DNA of 64,000 nt from Ptiloglossa arizonensis (GCF_051014685.1 NC_135061.1:3371029-3435028), one strand, 5' to 3'. Counted from the stretch's first letter, positions 12,431-26,287 are shown. The notes: generated from the sequence alone by a model not told the origin. Translations and numbers: made by a program.

Positions 12431-12572
12431 AATAGTAATAGATTCACCATCTATGGTAGTTTTAGTGCTAACCAGAAACTAACTCGACCCCCTGAAAAGT
12501 CCTTCCCGGATAACTGAAACGTAATCTTGTCTTGGTGTCCCGGTTATCCGTACCATTGCATTTGTTTTTCAG

Positions 12573-15500
12573 CGTGGAACGCGAGGCGTCGAAGAACATC
12601 GAGGAAAATGAGAGAGAGTGCTTCAAAGATGCAATCGTGTCGAGTAGAAGTCTCAATAAAGGTTTCGTCGAGCCAACGACGTTGAAAAACGCCATACCGG
12701 AGGTACGTTGAAAAAAAAGAAAAAAAAAACTCACTCCACGATCCAAGATGAAATTTTTAATCGAACATTTCCATAGATCGCTGCCTGCATTATATCCGCG
12801 TCTTTCCATATATCGGTGGGACTTAGTATGGCGTACTCGGCGATTCTCATACCTCACCTGGAGGCACCGGATGCGAAAGTACACGCTACTAAAGAGCAAA
12901 CTTCCTGGATAGGTGAGGAACCCACCGAAGTGCAATAAATTTAAGTATTAAGATGTTTCCTGTATGTGACTCGGAACAATCGACGATCGAGGAAGAATTG
13001 AGAAACTTACGATATTGATTACAATAGGTCGCTTGATAAGTTTTGTCGTTCGTAAAAAATATTAGGTTGTTTATGGTAATACCGTTCGATGAACGTGTGC
13101 GAAGTTTCGTGTAGATCCGTATGTTCACAGTTGTTTAAAGTTCAAGCATTCGCGGTATTTTGTTCACAATGGAAAAAACGACGAAACTTATCGAACAAAT
13201 TGGTGTACCTCTAAATACTCGACGACAGTTAATTTCCGATGTGAGATCGTAATATTTCCTTCTATACTATCTTCCTCGTACTTTCTTGTCACGTTGTTCG
13301 ATTTACGAGAAAATAGAAATTGTACTCGAAGAATGTACTTCAGAAATTTCATTAACGGGTGTAGGTAACTCTCGTGGAATAACGTTACTATTTGTATAAG
13401 AATTCTAGTATACGTAGTATAGGGAACAACCTAGTGTAGGTAGAATAGAGAAGTCTTGTAGTGTCTTTACAAAATATGTAATTTTTAGGTATTTATAAAA
13501 GAAGAAGAAATAATTTGTGAAGTTAAAATTTGGAAAATTTGTCAAAGATTTGAGAATGGTAACAATTGGGTAAAAGTTGAATTTATGTTATGGAATTTGA
13601 GGTAAATTTCTCTGTAAGAGCAGCTGGAATCAGTCATTTTGTCCGCTTGGTGAATCTGGTGTCAATGAAAGATCATGCTAGGTATGATGTCATATCTAGA
13701 ATAAAGTCTCGTTGCGTCTTTCCAAAATGTGTAATTTTTAGGTATTTAGAAAACAAGAAGAAATAATTTGTGAAGTTAAATTTTGGAAATTTTGTCAAAG
13801 ACTTAAGAATGATAAAAATTTATGTTATGGAGTTTGAAGTAAATTTCTCTGTAAGAGTAGCTAGAATCAGTCATTTTGTCCGCTTGGTGAATCTGGTGTC
13901 AATGAAAGCGAGCCACGATGATGAGTACGCGCGAAACGCGAGAATCGTACATCGATCGAAACGAGGACATACGCGTGCAGCAATTAGTGTCGACAAAGCG
14001 ATAATTGTCACGTTTTACGAGCGCTCGATGATTTTATTAGAATCTCCACAACGAATGGCGCAACGTTACAGTTAGATAAGAACAGGTCTATCGTTTATGC
14101 TAATTACCCGGATAATTTACGCGAACGATAAGGTCACTGTCCATCGACTTTTATAAACCAGATAAAAGAGAGATCTCGTGTTCTCGTGTAATCCAATATA
14201 CAATGGGTGATGAAATTATTACGGTGACTCTGAAACAATTACTTAGTCGAATTTTGGTCAAGATTCGAGATTGCAAATGCCCTTAAAACCATATAATTTT
14301 TCAAGATATAATTATCAGAACTCTAGAGTTACAACACGAGCCTTAATGAGAGTGAAGTTGCGAGTCGTGAAAGCATGTAATTATAATTAGAAGCGAAGCA
14401 CAAAGAGAAAATACTGTACTGAGTAATTACTATTTATTTTGAACTTAGAATCGTTTGTGCGTCAACAGACGATGTTAATCTAAACTATATTCGGGTTGTT
14501 TACGAAACTATAACGACGAATAAACGTATCCAAATTCGAAATAAATTGTAATTAATATGCATGATTTTTGAAGCCTTAACGAGCGAATGAAATTTTACGT
14601 CTTTTGTTTCTGTTTCGGGACCATTTTTGAAAAAAAAAAAAATGAAAATTATTAAATAAACACACGACGTAACCATAAACGTGAAATGTAAAATAATTTA
14701 CAAATATAATACAGTGTTACATTGTGCGATAGTAAATATATAAATACAATGATTTTGAATAACGAAACAAAAGGTTTGTACGTTTCAGCTCGCGTTGTTG
14801 TAAAAGACTGTACCTCGTGCCTTACGTAAATTATTATTTTCATGCTTGTGCTTTGTTTCTAATTGAAGTTCCCGTAGTGACAGGCAACTCGATGCACGCA
14901 TGAGTTACAACCTCGTGCTGATGAAGATGCGAACTCATATTACGGCTCAAGATTTTTAATAATTGTATCTTGAAAACTAAGAGAGAGCGACAATTATTTT
15001 TTACCACCGAATCCCTCGATACATTTCATGGCTGTTGACATTAGCGAGCTCGAGTTCTTTTTTGTAAGCGATGGTACTATTTTTCAATTATTTTCCTCTC
15101 TTCGAAACCTTTGGCATAAATTTTCTGCATCTTCCATCGTACAGAAATTCGTTTAATCGCCACAAGTATCGTGTTTCTCTTCTAAGAATCGATTTCACTG
15201 CTGCGGAATTCAACTGTGATAATGACGAAGTCACGGGTATTTAGTTTACACCTAACACTGCTACCATCGCTACTACCAAAGCAGCTTACGTATTAAATTT
15301 AACCGAACAAATTTATTTTGCAATTCAGTAGAAGCAGTTAAAAGCAACACTTAAACTTTTTACGACTCTTTTATTTAATATTAAGTTTCTTCGAGTTAAT
15401 TTAAGTAACACTGACCACTATCCCAAGAATATGTATCATCTATATTTAGATGAATATTTTTCTCTTTTTTTATTCGTCTTTTAAACACGCAAATTCCAAG

Positions 15501-18500
15501 ATATTTTTCTTCATACACTGTTGTTATATAATTATTATATTTGACGGGATATTTGGTCTGTTATTTACTTGTATAATTTACTCCTCCCCAGTCTGTCCTT
15601 GCATACTGTTGATGCTTTAATAACCAAGTTCTGTATATGTATATTTTTCTCAAACTTCCTTTTCCTTTGTGTCTGCGTACTATTTTAATAGTCTTTCAGT
15701 CAATATCTGTTTCACAAACTTCTACACTATTTTTAAACATGCAATTCGATGCTTTATTCTTTTCCGTTTCCCATAACTACATTCTCATTTCCTTGTTGGA
15801 CGTAACATCGTTCTATCGCTCTTATATGCGAGTAGTTTATAAGTTTAAGTTTCAGTTAGGTTGTAGAACGGCCATATTCGCTGAACTTTGTCCTCTCACC
15901 ATGCTTCTATAAAATGCAATGTTCTTATATCGCTGCATTTTGTTTTTTTTTTTCATAATTCAGTGAATAAAATCGTCAAATAAAAATATCCCGTTTGTTA
16001 GTAAATAATAAGTAAAATAAAACCTTGATAAAAAGCACGAGAACGTTGTGTGTTGCACCATGTTGACAAGAGGAAGAGATAGTCACTTTACAACATTTAA
16101 AGTTGTAAATAAAACTAGCAGTTAGTTGTGATCGTAGGTAATGAAGATACGCTGTCTAAGTGGGGCTGTGTCTTCGTAGATTGGTTACCTCGATAATTGT
16201 ACACCTTTGAATTCGATAATGAGCAGTTTCTTGATGGAGATAGTTGGAAGGTTGAGAACCCTTAAATACGCTATCTAAGTGGGGCTGTGTCTTCGTAGAT
16301 TGGTTACCTCGATAATTGTACAAACGATCAGTCCTATTTTCCTACAACTATCGAGGTTCCTCAATATCGTGACCTGGAACGAGTGCATAAAAATTGTAAG
16401 AATGTTCAATGTTTCAGCCAGCGTGGTGGTAGTGTGTACGCCTTTGGGTTCGATAATGGGCGGCTTCTTGATGGAGATAGTTGGAAGGTTGAGAACCCTT
16501 CAATTAGGTGCGATCCCGTTTGTGGCTGGCTGGATCCTCATAGCACTTTCGACGAACATTCCGATGCTTTTAGTTGGTCGTCTATTAACTGGACTAGCCA
16601 CGGCTCTAGCAACCTCTCCAGCTATCGTTTACATCACCGAGGTTGCACGACCTGAACTTAGAGGATCGTTGATGTCTTTCGGTCCGACTTTGGCATCCTT
16701 CGGCATGCTCCTGTCGTACTTGAAGGGCGCGTTCATGGATTGGAGGCTGGTGGCTTGGCTCGGCATTATTTACGCCGTTGTACCAATTATTTTAGTAGAA
16801 GTCTTTGTGCCCGAGTCTCCTGTGTGGCTGGTCTCCAAGGGTCGAACGGAAGAAGCGAAAAAGTCGTTAGAATGGTAAGGAATCGTTCTGTAAAAGACAT
16901 ATTTTATAGACGATAAGAATGTTACCTGGTCGAGTGTAGTTCTAACGTGGAGCTAATGTTTCAGGCTGTACAAATACGAGACGAAACAGGGGAAGATGTC
17001 CGCTGCGGAGGCACAGTTAACAACGATCGTGAAGGAGAATGAAATCAAACTGAGCGAACAGAGGAAGAGCAAATACGGTGGCGTGTCCAACAAGATCCGA
17101 GCATTCATGAAACCTACGGGATGGAAGCCGATAACGATACTCTTTCTGCTCTTCTTTTTCCAACAGTTCTCAGGAATCTACGTTACACTCTTCTATGCTG
17201 TCACGTGGTTCCAAGTAAGCAACCATGAACTTCTTGAATCATCTCCAAGAGTCGAGATCGTTGATTCCTGTTTCATAATTGTCGTTATCGTTGTTCAGGA
17301 AGTTGGCTCCGGTGTGGACGAATATATAGCCTCGATTCTAGTCGGTGCAACGCGGTTCCTGTGTTCGATGGTGAATACATGGCTGCTGAGGCGGTACAAG
17401 AGACGTCCATTGTGTATAATTTCGTCATTGGGCATGGCACTTTGTATGATCGTTTCCGGTTATTTCACTCTCCTCATTAAAGCCGGCGATCGCTCCGGTT
17501 ACTGGGTATGCAATGAAAATTTCGACTGGAACTCTTCAAATAAAGGATTAATTTAAATTTATCCGTTCGTTAGGTACCTGTCCTGTGTCTGCTGCTATAC
17601 GTTTGCTCGTCTATGGTCGGTATGCTAACCATTCCCTGGACCATGACTGCGGAATTGTTCCCAACCGAGATCAGAGGAATAGCTCATTCCATCAGCTACT
17701 CGATAGCCAACTTGCTATTGTTTACTGCTTTGCAAAGTTACAGGAGTTTACAAAGCTTTCTGGGTGGTACGTACCTGATCAATTCTATGCAATCTCTTAA
17801 GAATTTAAATTTTTAACATCATTGGAGATAAAGATGTTATAGAAATTATTCGATAATTGTCTACAAAAGGTGTTTGAACACCGGTTTCAACGATCTTGAA
17901 CTACGTCGCAAGGAACATTATTTTGAGTAACTGTTTGAGCAACAGTTGACTCTAGTTTTCGAAATCTCCCCCGAAAACTTTTGCTACTATTGCATAAAAC
18001 TCTACCTATACGTATGTGTCCGTGGTAGCGTATACATTGGTATGCATCCGCCACTTACCTACCGTTTGCATAAGCGTATTACGGCAACCGGATTCTTAAC
18101 GTTCTCATAATGGGAATGTCAGAAATGACTTTCACCGATTTTAATGAAGTTGTAACCGTGGATGACCAGCCAGTTGTAAAAAAAAAAATAAGTATAAAGT
18201 TTAGAAAAATTCAACTCTGTACTTGAGTAATGTACAAAAGCAACGACAGATTTGAAAATGTAAGAGGCTGCTAATATTTTGTTCTCTGGTTTAGAAAAGA
18301 TCACGAATTTGGATACGAGTCCTCTATTACTCAAATATATCTGAATAAGCGATTTTGTCAAACCTTACACTGGCTGTATCCAGTTACAATTGTTGTATAT
18401 GTAAACATACGAGCCCGTCAAATTTCGTTAAAATCAACGAGAGTCACCTTTGACATGTAATATGAAATAATTATAATTATATACTTAAACGTTTTTACCC

Positions 18501-18803
18501 TAATTCGAGTTTTCGAGAATAAACACGTTAATTTATTTGTTGTTTGAAGGATCTTATGCCGTGCAGTGGTTCTTCGCCGGTATTTCGATAGGTGCAGCTG
18601 TTTTCGTGTGGCTTTTGCTACCGGAAACCCACGGCAAGAAGCTCTCCGAGATCGAAGAATACTTCCATAATAATTTCTTGGCTTGTGGAGCCGAATCGAA
18701 GGCTCGAAAGCAACGCGCGAAGAGGAAGAACAAACGAAACGAGATAACGTCCGCCACAGAGCCACTAAATCCAGCGAAATCGAAATCCATACAGAACGTT
18801 TAA
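12573..18803 (+). CDS. Facilitated trehalose transporter Tret1-like (SLC2/MFS sugar transporter), 5' partial
   Basis: Seven exons join in frame: 12573-12702, 12777-12912, 16418-16874, 16965-17214, 17299-17505, 17574-17766 and 18550-18803 (stop 18801-18803), giving 541 visible residues. Family marks are PESPVWL (about 220-226), AELFPTEIRG (419-428) and PETHGKKLSEIEEYF (482 on), with hydrophobic segments consistent with 12 membrane helices and both termini cytosolic. These place it in the insect Tret1-like branch of facilitative sugar transporters at the plasma membrane; substrate (trehalose, glucose or other) cannot be read from sequence. The usual QQxSGIN motif reads QQFSGIY, lacking the Asn. 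The C-tail is long and very basic (KARKQRAKRKNKR). Exon 1 starts with the last base of a split codon, so an upstream exon with the ATG is missing. Possible polyadenylation signals (AATAAA) lie near 19618, 19833 and 19855. Confidence 0.93.
13450..13915 (+). repeat. Direct duplication, ~254-bp unit
   Basis: Two copies share 'atgtaatttttaggtattta', 'gaagaaataatttgtgaagt', 'gtaaatttctctgtaagag' and 'agtcattttgtccgcttggt'. The second copy has lost about 25 bp near 'aattgggtaaaagttgaatt'. The origin is unknown; no transposon ends were recognised. Confidence 0.85.
16147..16321 (+). repeat. Duplicated intron tract enclosing a partial copy of transporter exon 3
   Basis: A ~57-bp segment ('aagtggggctgtgtcttcgt', 'agattggttacctcgataat') occurs at about 16147-16204 and again at 16268-16321. 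Between them, 16206-16264 matches part of exon 3 (about 16444-16503) over roughly 60 bp ('cttgatggagatagttggaa', 'ggttgagaaccctt') with a handful of differences. One difference changes the Gly-Gly pair of the exon. The fragment has no splice sites and is not expected to be coding; it is a relic of local duplication about 200 bp upstream of the real exon. Confidence 0.85.
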
Positions 18804-21800
18804 TATACTTGTTTAATAGCCTTGTTTCGCACAGGCTGGATCTGCGAGAAGAGATTCTTAACCAGAGGAGGGAGCTACGTTGTACGTGTAACACTCGTTC
18901 TATACGTGGCTACGCGGATAACGTTTTGATTCAAGTTACCTTTAAACAGATAAAGCGCGATCAGTCGCACACAGATTTTTATGAACAAAGCACTGATCAC
19001 TTCGGTATCGTTAAGTATCATTTATAGTAGCGTGTCAGAGTCGAGAGACCAGGGAGTGCTATGGGAGTGCATTACGAAGCTGCGTAGTTTCGTATTTAAG
19101 CTTTGCTTTCGCTTGAATCGCGATTATAAGGACGTGTAAACGGAAAGAAAGCGATGTAGCGAATAAGACGAGAAATTTTGAAGAGAGCACGCTGTGGAAG
19201 AATCACTATATCGCTTGGTTGTAATCATAGCTTCGAAGTTTCCTCGAGACGAGTCCTTGGTTGTTGTTAAATCGAAAAATGTTCTTGAGAAAAAGTAATC
19301 GGTAAACGATGGGATTACAAACAGCGTATTAACGAATTTCTACGACTGTTTTCTTTTTTTTTTTTTTGGAGAGTTCTACGATAACAATCACGAGAGGCAC
19401 ATCTGCTTGCGTGGAAAGAAATCAATACTGCTACACGACCACGCACTCACAACGTGACGTTGCGAGGACAACGGGTCGGAGAATATTTGTACCAAAAAAA
19501 TAGTAAACGACTCTACACGCGACACACAAAGCAGTATTACATGTTGATCTGATACAGTCTTTCGTGCACACGAGCACGGATGGCTGTAGAAGAGATGAAT
19601 AATAGTTCTTCGTTCGGAATAAACGTTGATTACGCGCTAATGTCTTTCTTACGCTATTCCTTTCTGGAAATCAATTGAACAACTTCGCTGTGATTTAACA
19701 GTACTTGTAAACAAAAATATTGTACAATCTGTGACAGTCGGTTACAGTATCCTGTTTTTCATTCAAACGAATTTACAAGGTGGCCGTAAATACACGGTAA
19801 AAACTGAGATAGGCGTGTTTCTTTTCTGGAAGAATAAATAATTCGAAATCGTAGAATAAAATTGGCTTCTTCTCTCGTACAGTTGAATTGATTTTGAAAA
19901 TTGCGGTATGCTCGTGCTCGATTGAAATTCGTTTACCTATGTATATAAGTAATAATTTATAACCGATAGTACTATTTTCATTCGATTAGCTTTGTTTACT
20001 TAACGTACATGAGTCTAGCGCCTAGGTACCGCAAGTATTTTCGAAGATGATTTTCTCGAACACGAAGAAAGAACGGACAAAACAAATGTATTCCAAATTT
20101 TCGATTTATTGTTTGAAGGAAATAACAATCGCCTATGTGTTTGTACTATATATTTTGAGACACCCTGTATCGAAGCGCAGGCGCTGTGTTCAATTAACTT
20201 TTTTTCTATGGCGCTCGTCCATTTTAATAGGTATTTAAGATTATGACCTTTGTACGGCGCTACTTCACGTTTGATAACCTATTTATAAAAATGCAAACCT
20301 TTTTCGATATCTTTATACCGAATTTGATACTAAAATGGCCCCATGTATGCATACACCAGGGATCATTGATCTTTTCACGAAAAGGACGCAAGAATTAATG
20401 CTCCACGGTGTATATTCTATGTTAGACCGTACACGAAACACGCGAAGTACTTTTTACGTGTTACCTACAGGAAAACCATAGAATAAAACTAACCCAGTTC
20501 TATCTGTCAGAAGTCCCTACAAATATTCTATCGCTGACTAATTGAACTTACTTTTTATTAGATGTGATAGCCTCGTAATCGATGGACCAGATTTAACGTC
20601 CAAGTCTATCTTAAAGTTTCGAGCGAAGATACTCGATAACAATCGTGCATAATCGAACAGACTTTGCCGACGAAAGATGGTGCCATGTCAAATAAAAGTT
20701 CCAATTAATTTTTATCGATGATTACCTTATCCGTGTATCTAGAAGAAATTAATCCGTAAAAATCCTCAATGCAATCAAATTTTCAATGATCGTCACGGCT
20801 ATCCCACAAAGAAATATACGATTATTCATTCAGTATAAAAGCAAATTTTGCAACAGGTGTCGAAACTATTGGTTCGACAAGTGCCTTTCTTTTTTGTCGA
20901 CTGTTCGATGATTATTTGTAATATAAGTGTGTCTGAATATGCAAACAGAGTAGCTCTTACACTAATATACTTTGTATTGTGCAATACAGCATGTTTGTAT
21001 TTCTTAAGTATAAATGGATGTATGCATACATATATACCTACATTTATATTTGTGTACGTACCATTGTAAAATTTCATGAAGTGTTTCTAATAAAATCATA
21101 TTTTTGGAAACCACAAATAAAACGACTTACCGACTGCTTAATCAATTTATTACTCAAAATGGAAACGATGACTTTCGTTTGCCGATCTGCGTACACCTAC
21201 AGTGAATGCAAACGAGACATACATGTACTATCTGTCTGCGAGAAAACGGCTAACGATTATTTAAATTTCCACTCTGATTTACAATTACTTTCCTCACCAT
21301 CGCAGGTATTGCCGCTATTGGCCAGAAACGTGACGAAGTTCGACACGATGTGTGCAATTGTAGGGTAATTAGTAGATTGTAAACCAGAGTGGGCATTCAA
21401 ACACTCGTTAACAGTGTTGGGATACTGTCAGATAAACTATGACGTCACCAGTAGCGTGGAACGTAATCTGTAGAACGAATAAAAAGTTGACAATTTCATT
21501 CAATCGATGACGGTACATCTCATTCATTATCCTCGTATTTACTCATCTTTCTTTCTCATTTGCTCTCACTCGCTGTCTTTATCTTCAATTGTCGATAGCC
21601 ATTATTGACAAAATTTTATATTGGCGACTGAATCGCTCTCACTGTACAGGTTATAAAAACTTCTTCAATTACGATATTTCTCGATATACGTATGTAAAAC
21701 GCATACAACTATTTTACACAACGATACACGATAATTATGGAAAAACCACATCTATAATAATTCAGTATTTAATACAAAATTACAAGCAGGAACTTCGAAC

Positions 21801-24800
21801 ATTCCGAACCCTGCCTATTTAAACGAAAGGAATAATTACAAGATGTTACATATCAAGGAGTTGAGTTTTTCCTCTTCTTCAAATATGACAATCGTTACAT
21901 TTCGTGAAGCATTTTGTTTTTTCATTTTATTAGTTTAATAAGAATTCTTTTTATCCCACAATGTTTGAATTGAATCTTGCTATGCCGGTATGTATTGCCA
22001 CATGAATACTACTAATTATTTCCATGTTGTCAATCGTTACTATTAGAAACAAATTACCGGCGATTGATCGACCGAGGGTACACAAAATCATAGATACGTA
22101 TATATATACGTGAATTGCCATCTGAACGATAAACAGTAACCGATAATCGGTAACCGGTAAACCACGATTTTAGTATGTGAGATGTGAGATAATACTGCTT
22201 ATATCCATTCTAATTCTAAATTGAGCGGATAATTGATATATCCGCGTGTGTAATTCTTATTATTGGTCTAAATAAAACATAACAAATTCAATTGTTTCAA
22301 AGTATACGACAATTGGTTTTATTCTGACGCGAATTCATCAATCAACGAACGAAAATTATATACGAGATTTAATTACATGAGCTCCATAAATGTATGTATG
22401 CATACGTGTATAGCATATAAGATCGACAGTTAATAAAGGATAGCCAGACAAAATCTTTGTAACATAACCGATCTGTTTTATATGTATATATATGGTTTTT
22501 TTTAAATTTACTTTTTGCAGCAGTATTGCATATTAATTCTGTCAATCCCAATCTTGTTTTATCCACCCAAAGTAGTATTATTTATAATCGACTAGTACAC
22601 CAGGCCAAAGAGAATATCATAGTCCTCACGATTAGTACCTTTAAAAAAAGAAACAGAAGTACAAAGAATTAGACAATCCCATATGCTCAACACGGGATTA
22701 GAAATATTTTCAAATTTTATTTATTGACAGACATATGAAGCAACCGACTATTCATCGTTCGCATATAAAATATATTCTCTAATACTAGTACGAGTAGCGT
22801 ATTAAATATATCGGCGATTCAAACAATTTTCCTTTTACGTTTTTCGTTGATTCCCCTTTTCTCTGGAAATCGAAAGAAAATGATCACGATTGGGGTGGAT
22901 CCAGGAAATATTAAGAAGTACATCTGTGCGTGCGAAAAGTACCAAAAATTAATCAATGTTAACAGAATTAATAGCCATGTCTGCGGTGCAAGAGTTTATA
23001 TCTTATTCTATTTGATCGCGCTCGGACAAAAATCATACAAAGCGAAGAACCAGCACGAATTTGTCTGTGTAAGAATAATAATATCGAAACTGTTATCTTC
23101 CGCTAACACAGTTGAAAATCGAAATTTTCGTACGCTGATCGTTATCGATACGTCACGACTCTATAGAAACGTATTGTTTTTTTTTTACATCGCAATGATT
23201 TCTTACGACAAACGTGCCCATGTGCTTCGTTTCTTCAATGCTTTTTAATCGTTCCAAACAATTAAATTGCTCTTTCGTAGCTAACTGTGCAAGATAAGAA
23301 AACATAGTCGTGCATAGACACTGACGTAGAAATTTTTACGATGACTCCTTTCGAGTTACAATTAATCATTATGCATATTTTTTTTCTTTTGTGAAGTGTA
23401 CCTATAGTCGATGTAACGAACGATTTATGCATAAAATGATCATCGGTCGTCATAATGCAAAAGTGGCAAGGACCTTGATAATATGTCGTAATATAATTTT
23501 TCATACCTACGTATCATACACGCATTAGTAAATATAATGTAAATCCTGTTATCAATAATAATGCTCGAAAACTTAACAAAAGAAGCAATTCTTTTTTTTT
23601 TTTAATATTGTATAAACGATCGCGACACCACGCAGAGTCCAGGGGTGCCAAGACCCGCATTCTCAGCACGACCAAAACGCTGCAGGCAGTGACGGTGAGC
23701 TACCTAATCCGTATTAATTAGTTACATTAGGTTCTAAATTTTATATGTATATATATACACGATGCGTACACACCAGATCAAACCTTAAGTCGTTTTTAAA
23801 TAAAAGTAAACGACGAATGGATTGCGAAAATAATACCAACAAACGTAACGTTACAGTTCATGTTGGACTAACTCGATAGTTACGTATATCTCTGTACTTT
23901 CCCCACCGGTAACCCATTAAAAAAAATATCGTAACACATTGTACGATGTTCTGTAACCAAACTATTCATCCTGTCTATGACCAAAGAATTGTCGGTGAAA
24001 ACTATTCGCGTCCGTACAATAATTCGTCTTGCAGTTTTAGCGCTCTATGAAAATAGATGATACATTCTTTGACGATGGCAATGATACATATATATCGTAC
24101 AACGAAGAACGCGTTTTTCGTGTTCTACAATAGAGTAGCGAAATGAACATGCAGATAGAATTAGTTGCATCGTGATAACGAATGGGAAAACTTTACGCAA
24201 AGTTCGATCACTGTCAGTTCTCGCGACATCGACGAATACAGGAGGCTTTCTCGCTATTTGCAAACTACAATCGCTCCAACGATAGCTTTCACTTTTTACA
24301 AGTCAATGAAAGACGATCCCCGAACAAATCTCGTTCCGACGACGCCAAAGGCACCAAGTAAAAGAAATAGCCCTGACACTTGAACGCTCATATCCAATTG
24401 CTTTTTTTCCGTCCATATTTCGTTCGATACCTTTTTGGCACTATTTGGCCGTCTATTATAATCGATACGCATTAGTAACACGTTATCGGATCGAGTCAGG
24501 TGAAACGTCTGCATTTAATCTTCAAGACAGTTTATGTATGAACATAATTTGCACGTAATAATATGTTGTCTAAAAAGGAAGGACACTGTTGAATTTCATA
24601 ACCAATATCTGTTTTTAACACTTCGATGATTCCACTTTCAATTTTACCATAAAATTATTTCATTATCCCGACCTAGCAGTAAGAAAAGATGAAGGGTGAT
24701 GTCTATATATTTATATATACTTTTATCCTTATATAGTAAAACAGAAATGACAATGGCACAGAATATTACTAAACCTCGTTATGTTAGCTTTGATTTAGCA

Positions 24801-26287
24801 TTCATGTAATTATTGGCAACGTGACGAATAGTTTTAAATATTAACGTTAGTTTCCTGTAAATCGGTTTCCTAATCGTTCCTAGTCTAGTTTCGCTGATTC
24901 CTCTTCGCATGTAATCTCTCATTCACTCTCTCGCATTCTCCCTATATCTCTCGCAGACTCTCTCATTGTGTTCATGTTTTATTATTCCTGTTTTTCTTTT
25001 TTTTTTTTGGAAAGTTCCGACTACTTCTCGTCTGCGTCTCTTGGGTCATTGTGCGTCCTTGGAAATTTGACTAGCATATAGATTTTCAACGAATAAATTA
25101 ACGCTTTGTTCTTCGACATGACGATTCTATGTACGTAAAAACCCTCGTCATCGTCGGACACGGTTACGGTAGCGTTATGAAACAAATACGATATTCGCGC
25201 GGGTCTTCGTTAATACTGAAATACGAAAAAATAATATTTCTTATTACGATTTATTTATCCCCACTAGTCGTACAGAGCCGATACCAAAACATGTCGCCCA
25301 TTTGCTATTTCGGAGAAATTTATGAAACTCTCGTGTCTTATTTTCTTGCTTACTTATTCATTGCAAGGTGCACAGAAACCTATTGCGACGCGCGATACTA
25401 CCAACGATGTTTGTAAATCGGCGAACAAGCGTATAACGCATTTTATACAACGTTTCCTGAATATCTGCGTAATTGGTGTTCATGTACATTCTGCTTACAA
25501 AGTATAATAATATGATCCTCTCGGCAGTGATGTCGCACTGTCTTATCAAACTTTCACTCAAAATTGGACCGACATTTAATTTATGGGAATCACAGTCCTT
25601 TCGAAGCTTAGCAATCAACTCTAAGAGACGCACAACAATACATTGAAACACCTAAATATATATACAATATCTTAACGAGTAGCAAACAAAATTCAAAGTA
25701 TATCAAATCACAAAGCGGATAAGAGGCACGATACTGCTTTCACGAGTTTTATATAACGTACGGAGGAAAGTTTCTTAAAGCTTTCTTCGTAAAATACAAC
25801 ACTGCAACTTAATACCAATGTGTAACGCTCAATCAAAGATACACGTGCATCTTGAGTGAAAAATCTTATACCCTATAGCGATTCGCGATGGTTGCCCCTG
25901 CATCGATTGCTTGAATATAAAACTGTTTCTACATAACACGCATGTACCAATACTTAATTGTCGCTAAACAAAAATTTGAAACTCTTACTTTGCAACAGGT
26001 ATAAATTTTTTAGCAAACAAAACAATGTCCGTAAACTCGTACACTAGCTGTTTTTGTGCAACATCACTGTCAGGAGTTTAACTGTCACACACACACACCT
26101 TGCCGTGAAGTCGTACAGATCAGTCTATCGCATCGAAGTTACTTCGATTTGTATATCATATCCGGGTTCATGGTCGTCACGGATTGGACTTACTGAGGAA
26201 GCTAACCAGCATTCGTTCATGCCTTGCACCTAGACGGGCAAATCTCTTAAGTATCGCGATCCTAAGCGTCGCGGAGTTGGATGTTAG
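18804..26287. other. Intergenic interval between the tail-to-tail transporter and CLASP genes
   Basis: The interval must contain the 3' UTRs of both genes. Open frames up to 133 codons (for example 22847-23248, plus) lack recognisable domains or splice context. Visible landmarks are a T-run at about 19355-19368, a (CA)n tract near 26083-26098, and one short exon-like segment at 23638-23694 that is listed separately. Both genes converge here, so overlap of their 3' UTRs is possible but not shown. Confidence 0.6.
23638..23694 (+). other. Exon-like segment of unknown gene
   Basis: A 57-base stretch, GC-richer than its surroundings, follows a T-rich tract and an AG (either ...CGCAG or ...CGCAGAG) and is followed by a consensus donor, GTGAGC. 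In the frame starting at 23638 it is open and reads SRGAKTRILSTTKTLQAVT; another frame is open too. No partner exon was found on either side. It could be an exon of an uncharacterised gene, a non-coding RNA exon, or chance. Confidence 0.2.

Larger units (their letters stand above)
12913..16417 (+). other. 3.5-kb intron of the transporter gene
   Basis: Between visible exons 2 and 3. It holds a ~254-bp direct duplication (13450-13915), a partial copy of exon 3 (16206-16264), and a degenerate transposon-like stretch at about 13063-13240 ('aggttgttta...', then 'gaaacttatcgaac' also found near 53736). Open frames such as 13770-14075 and 15637-15912 show no recognisable domain. Confidence 0.7.

Noticed and set aside
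13770..14075. 101-codon plus-strand open frame in the transporter intron
   Set aside because: It starts inside the second copy of a direct duplication and has no homologous reading in the first copy.
18418..18894. 158-codon minus-strand open frame
   Set aside because: It is antisense to the last exon of the transporter and is a shadow of that reading frame.
22847..23248. 133-codon plus-strand open frame between the genes
   Set aside because: The start MITIGVDPGN briefly looks enzyme-like, but the rest has no domain and there is no splice or polyadenylation context.
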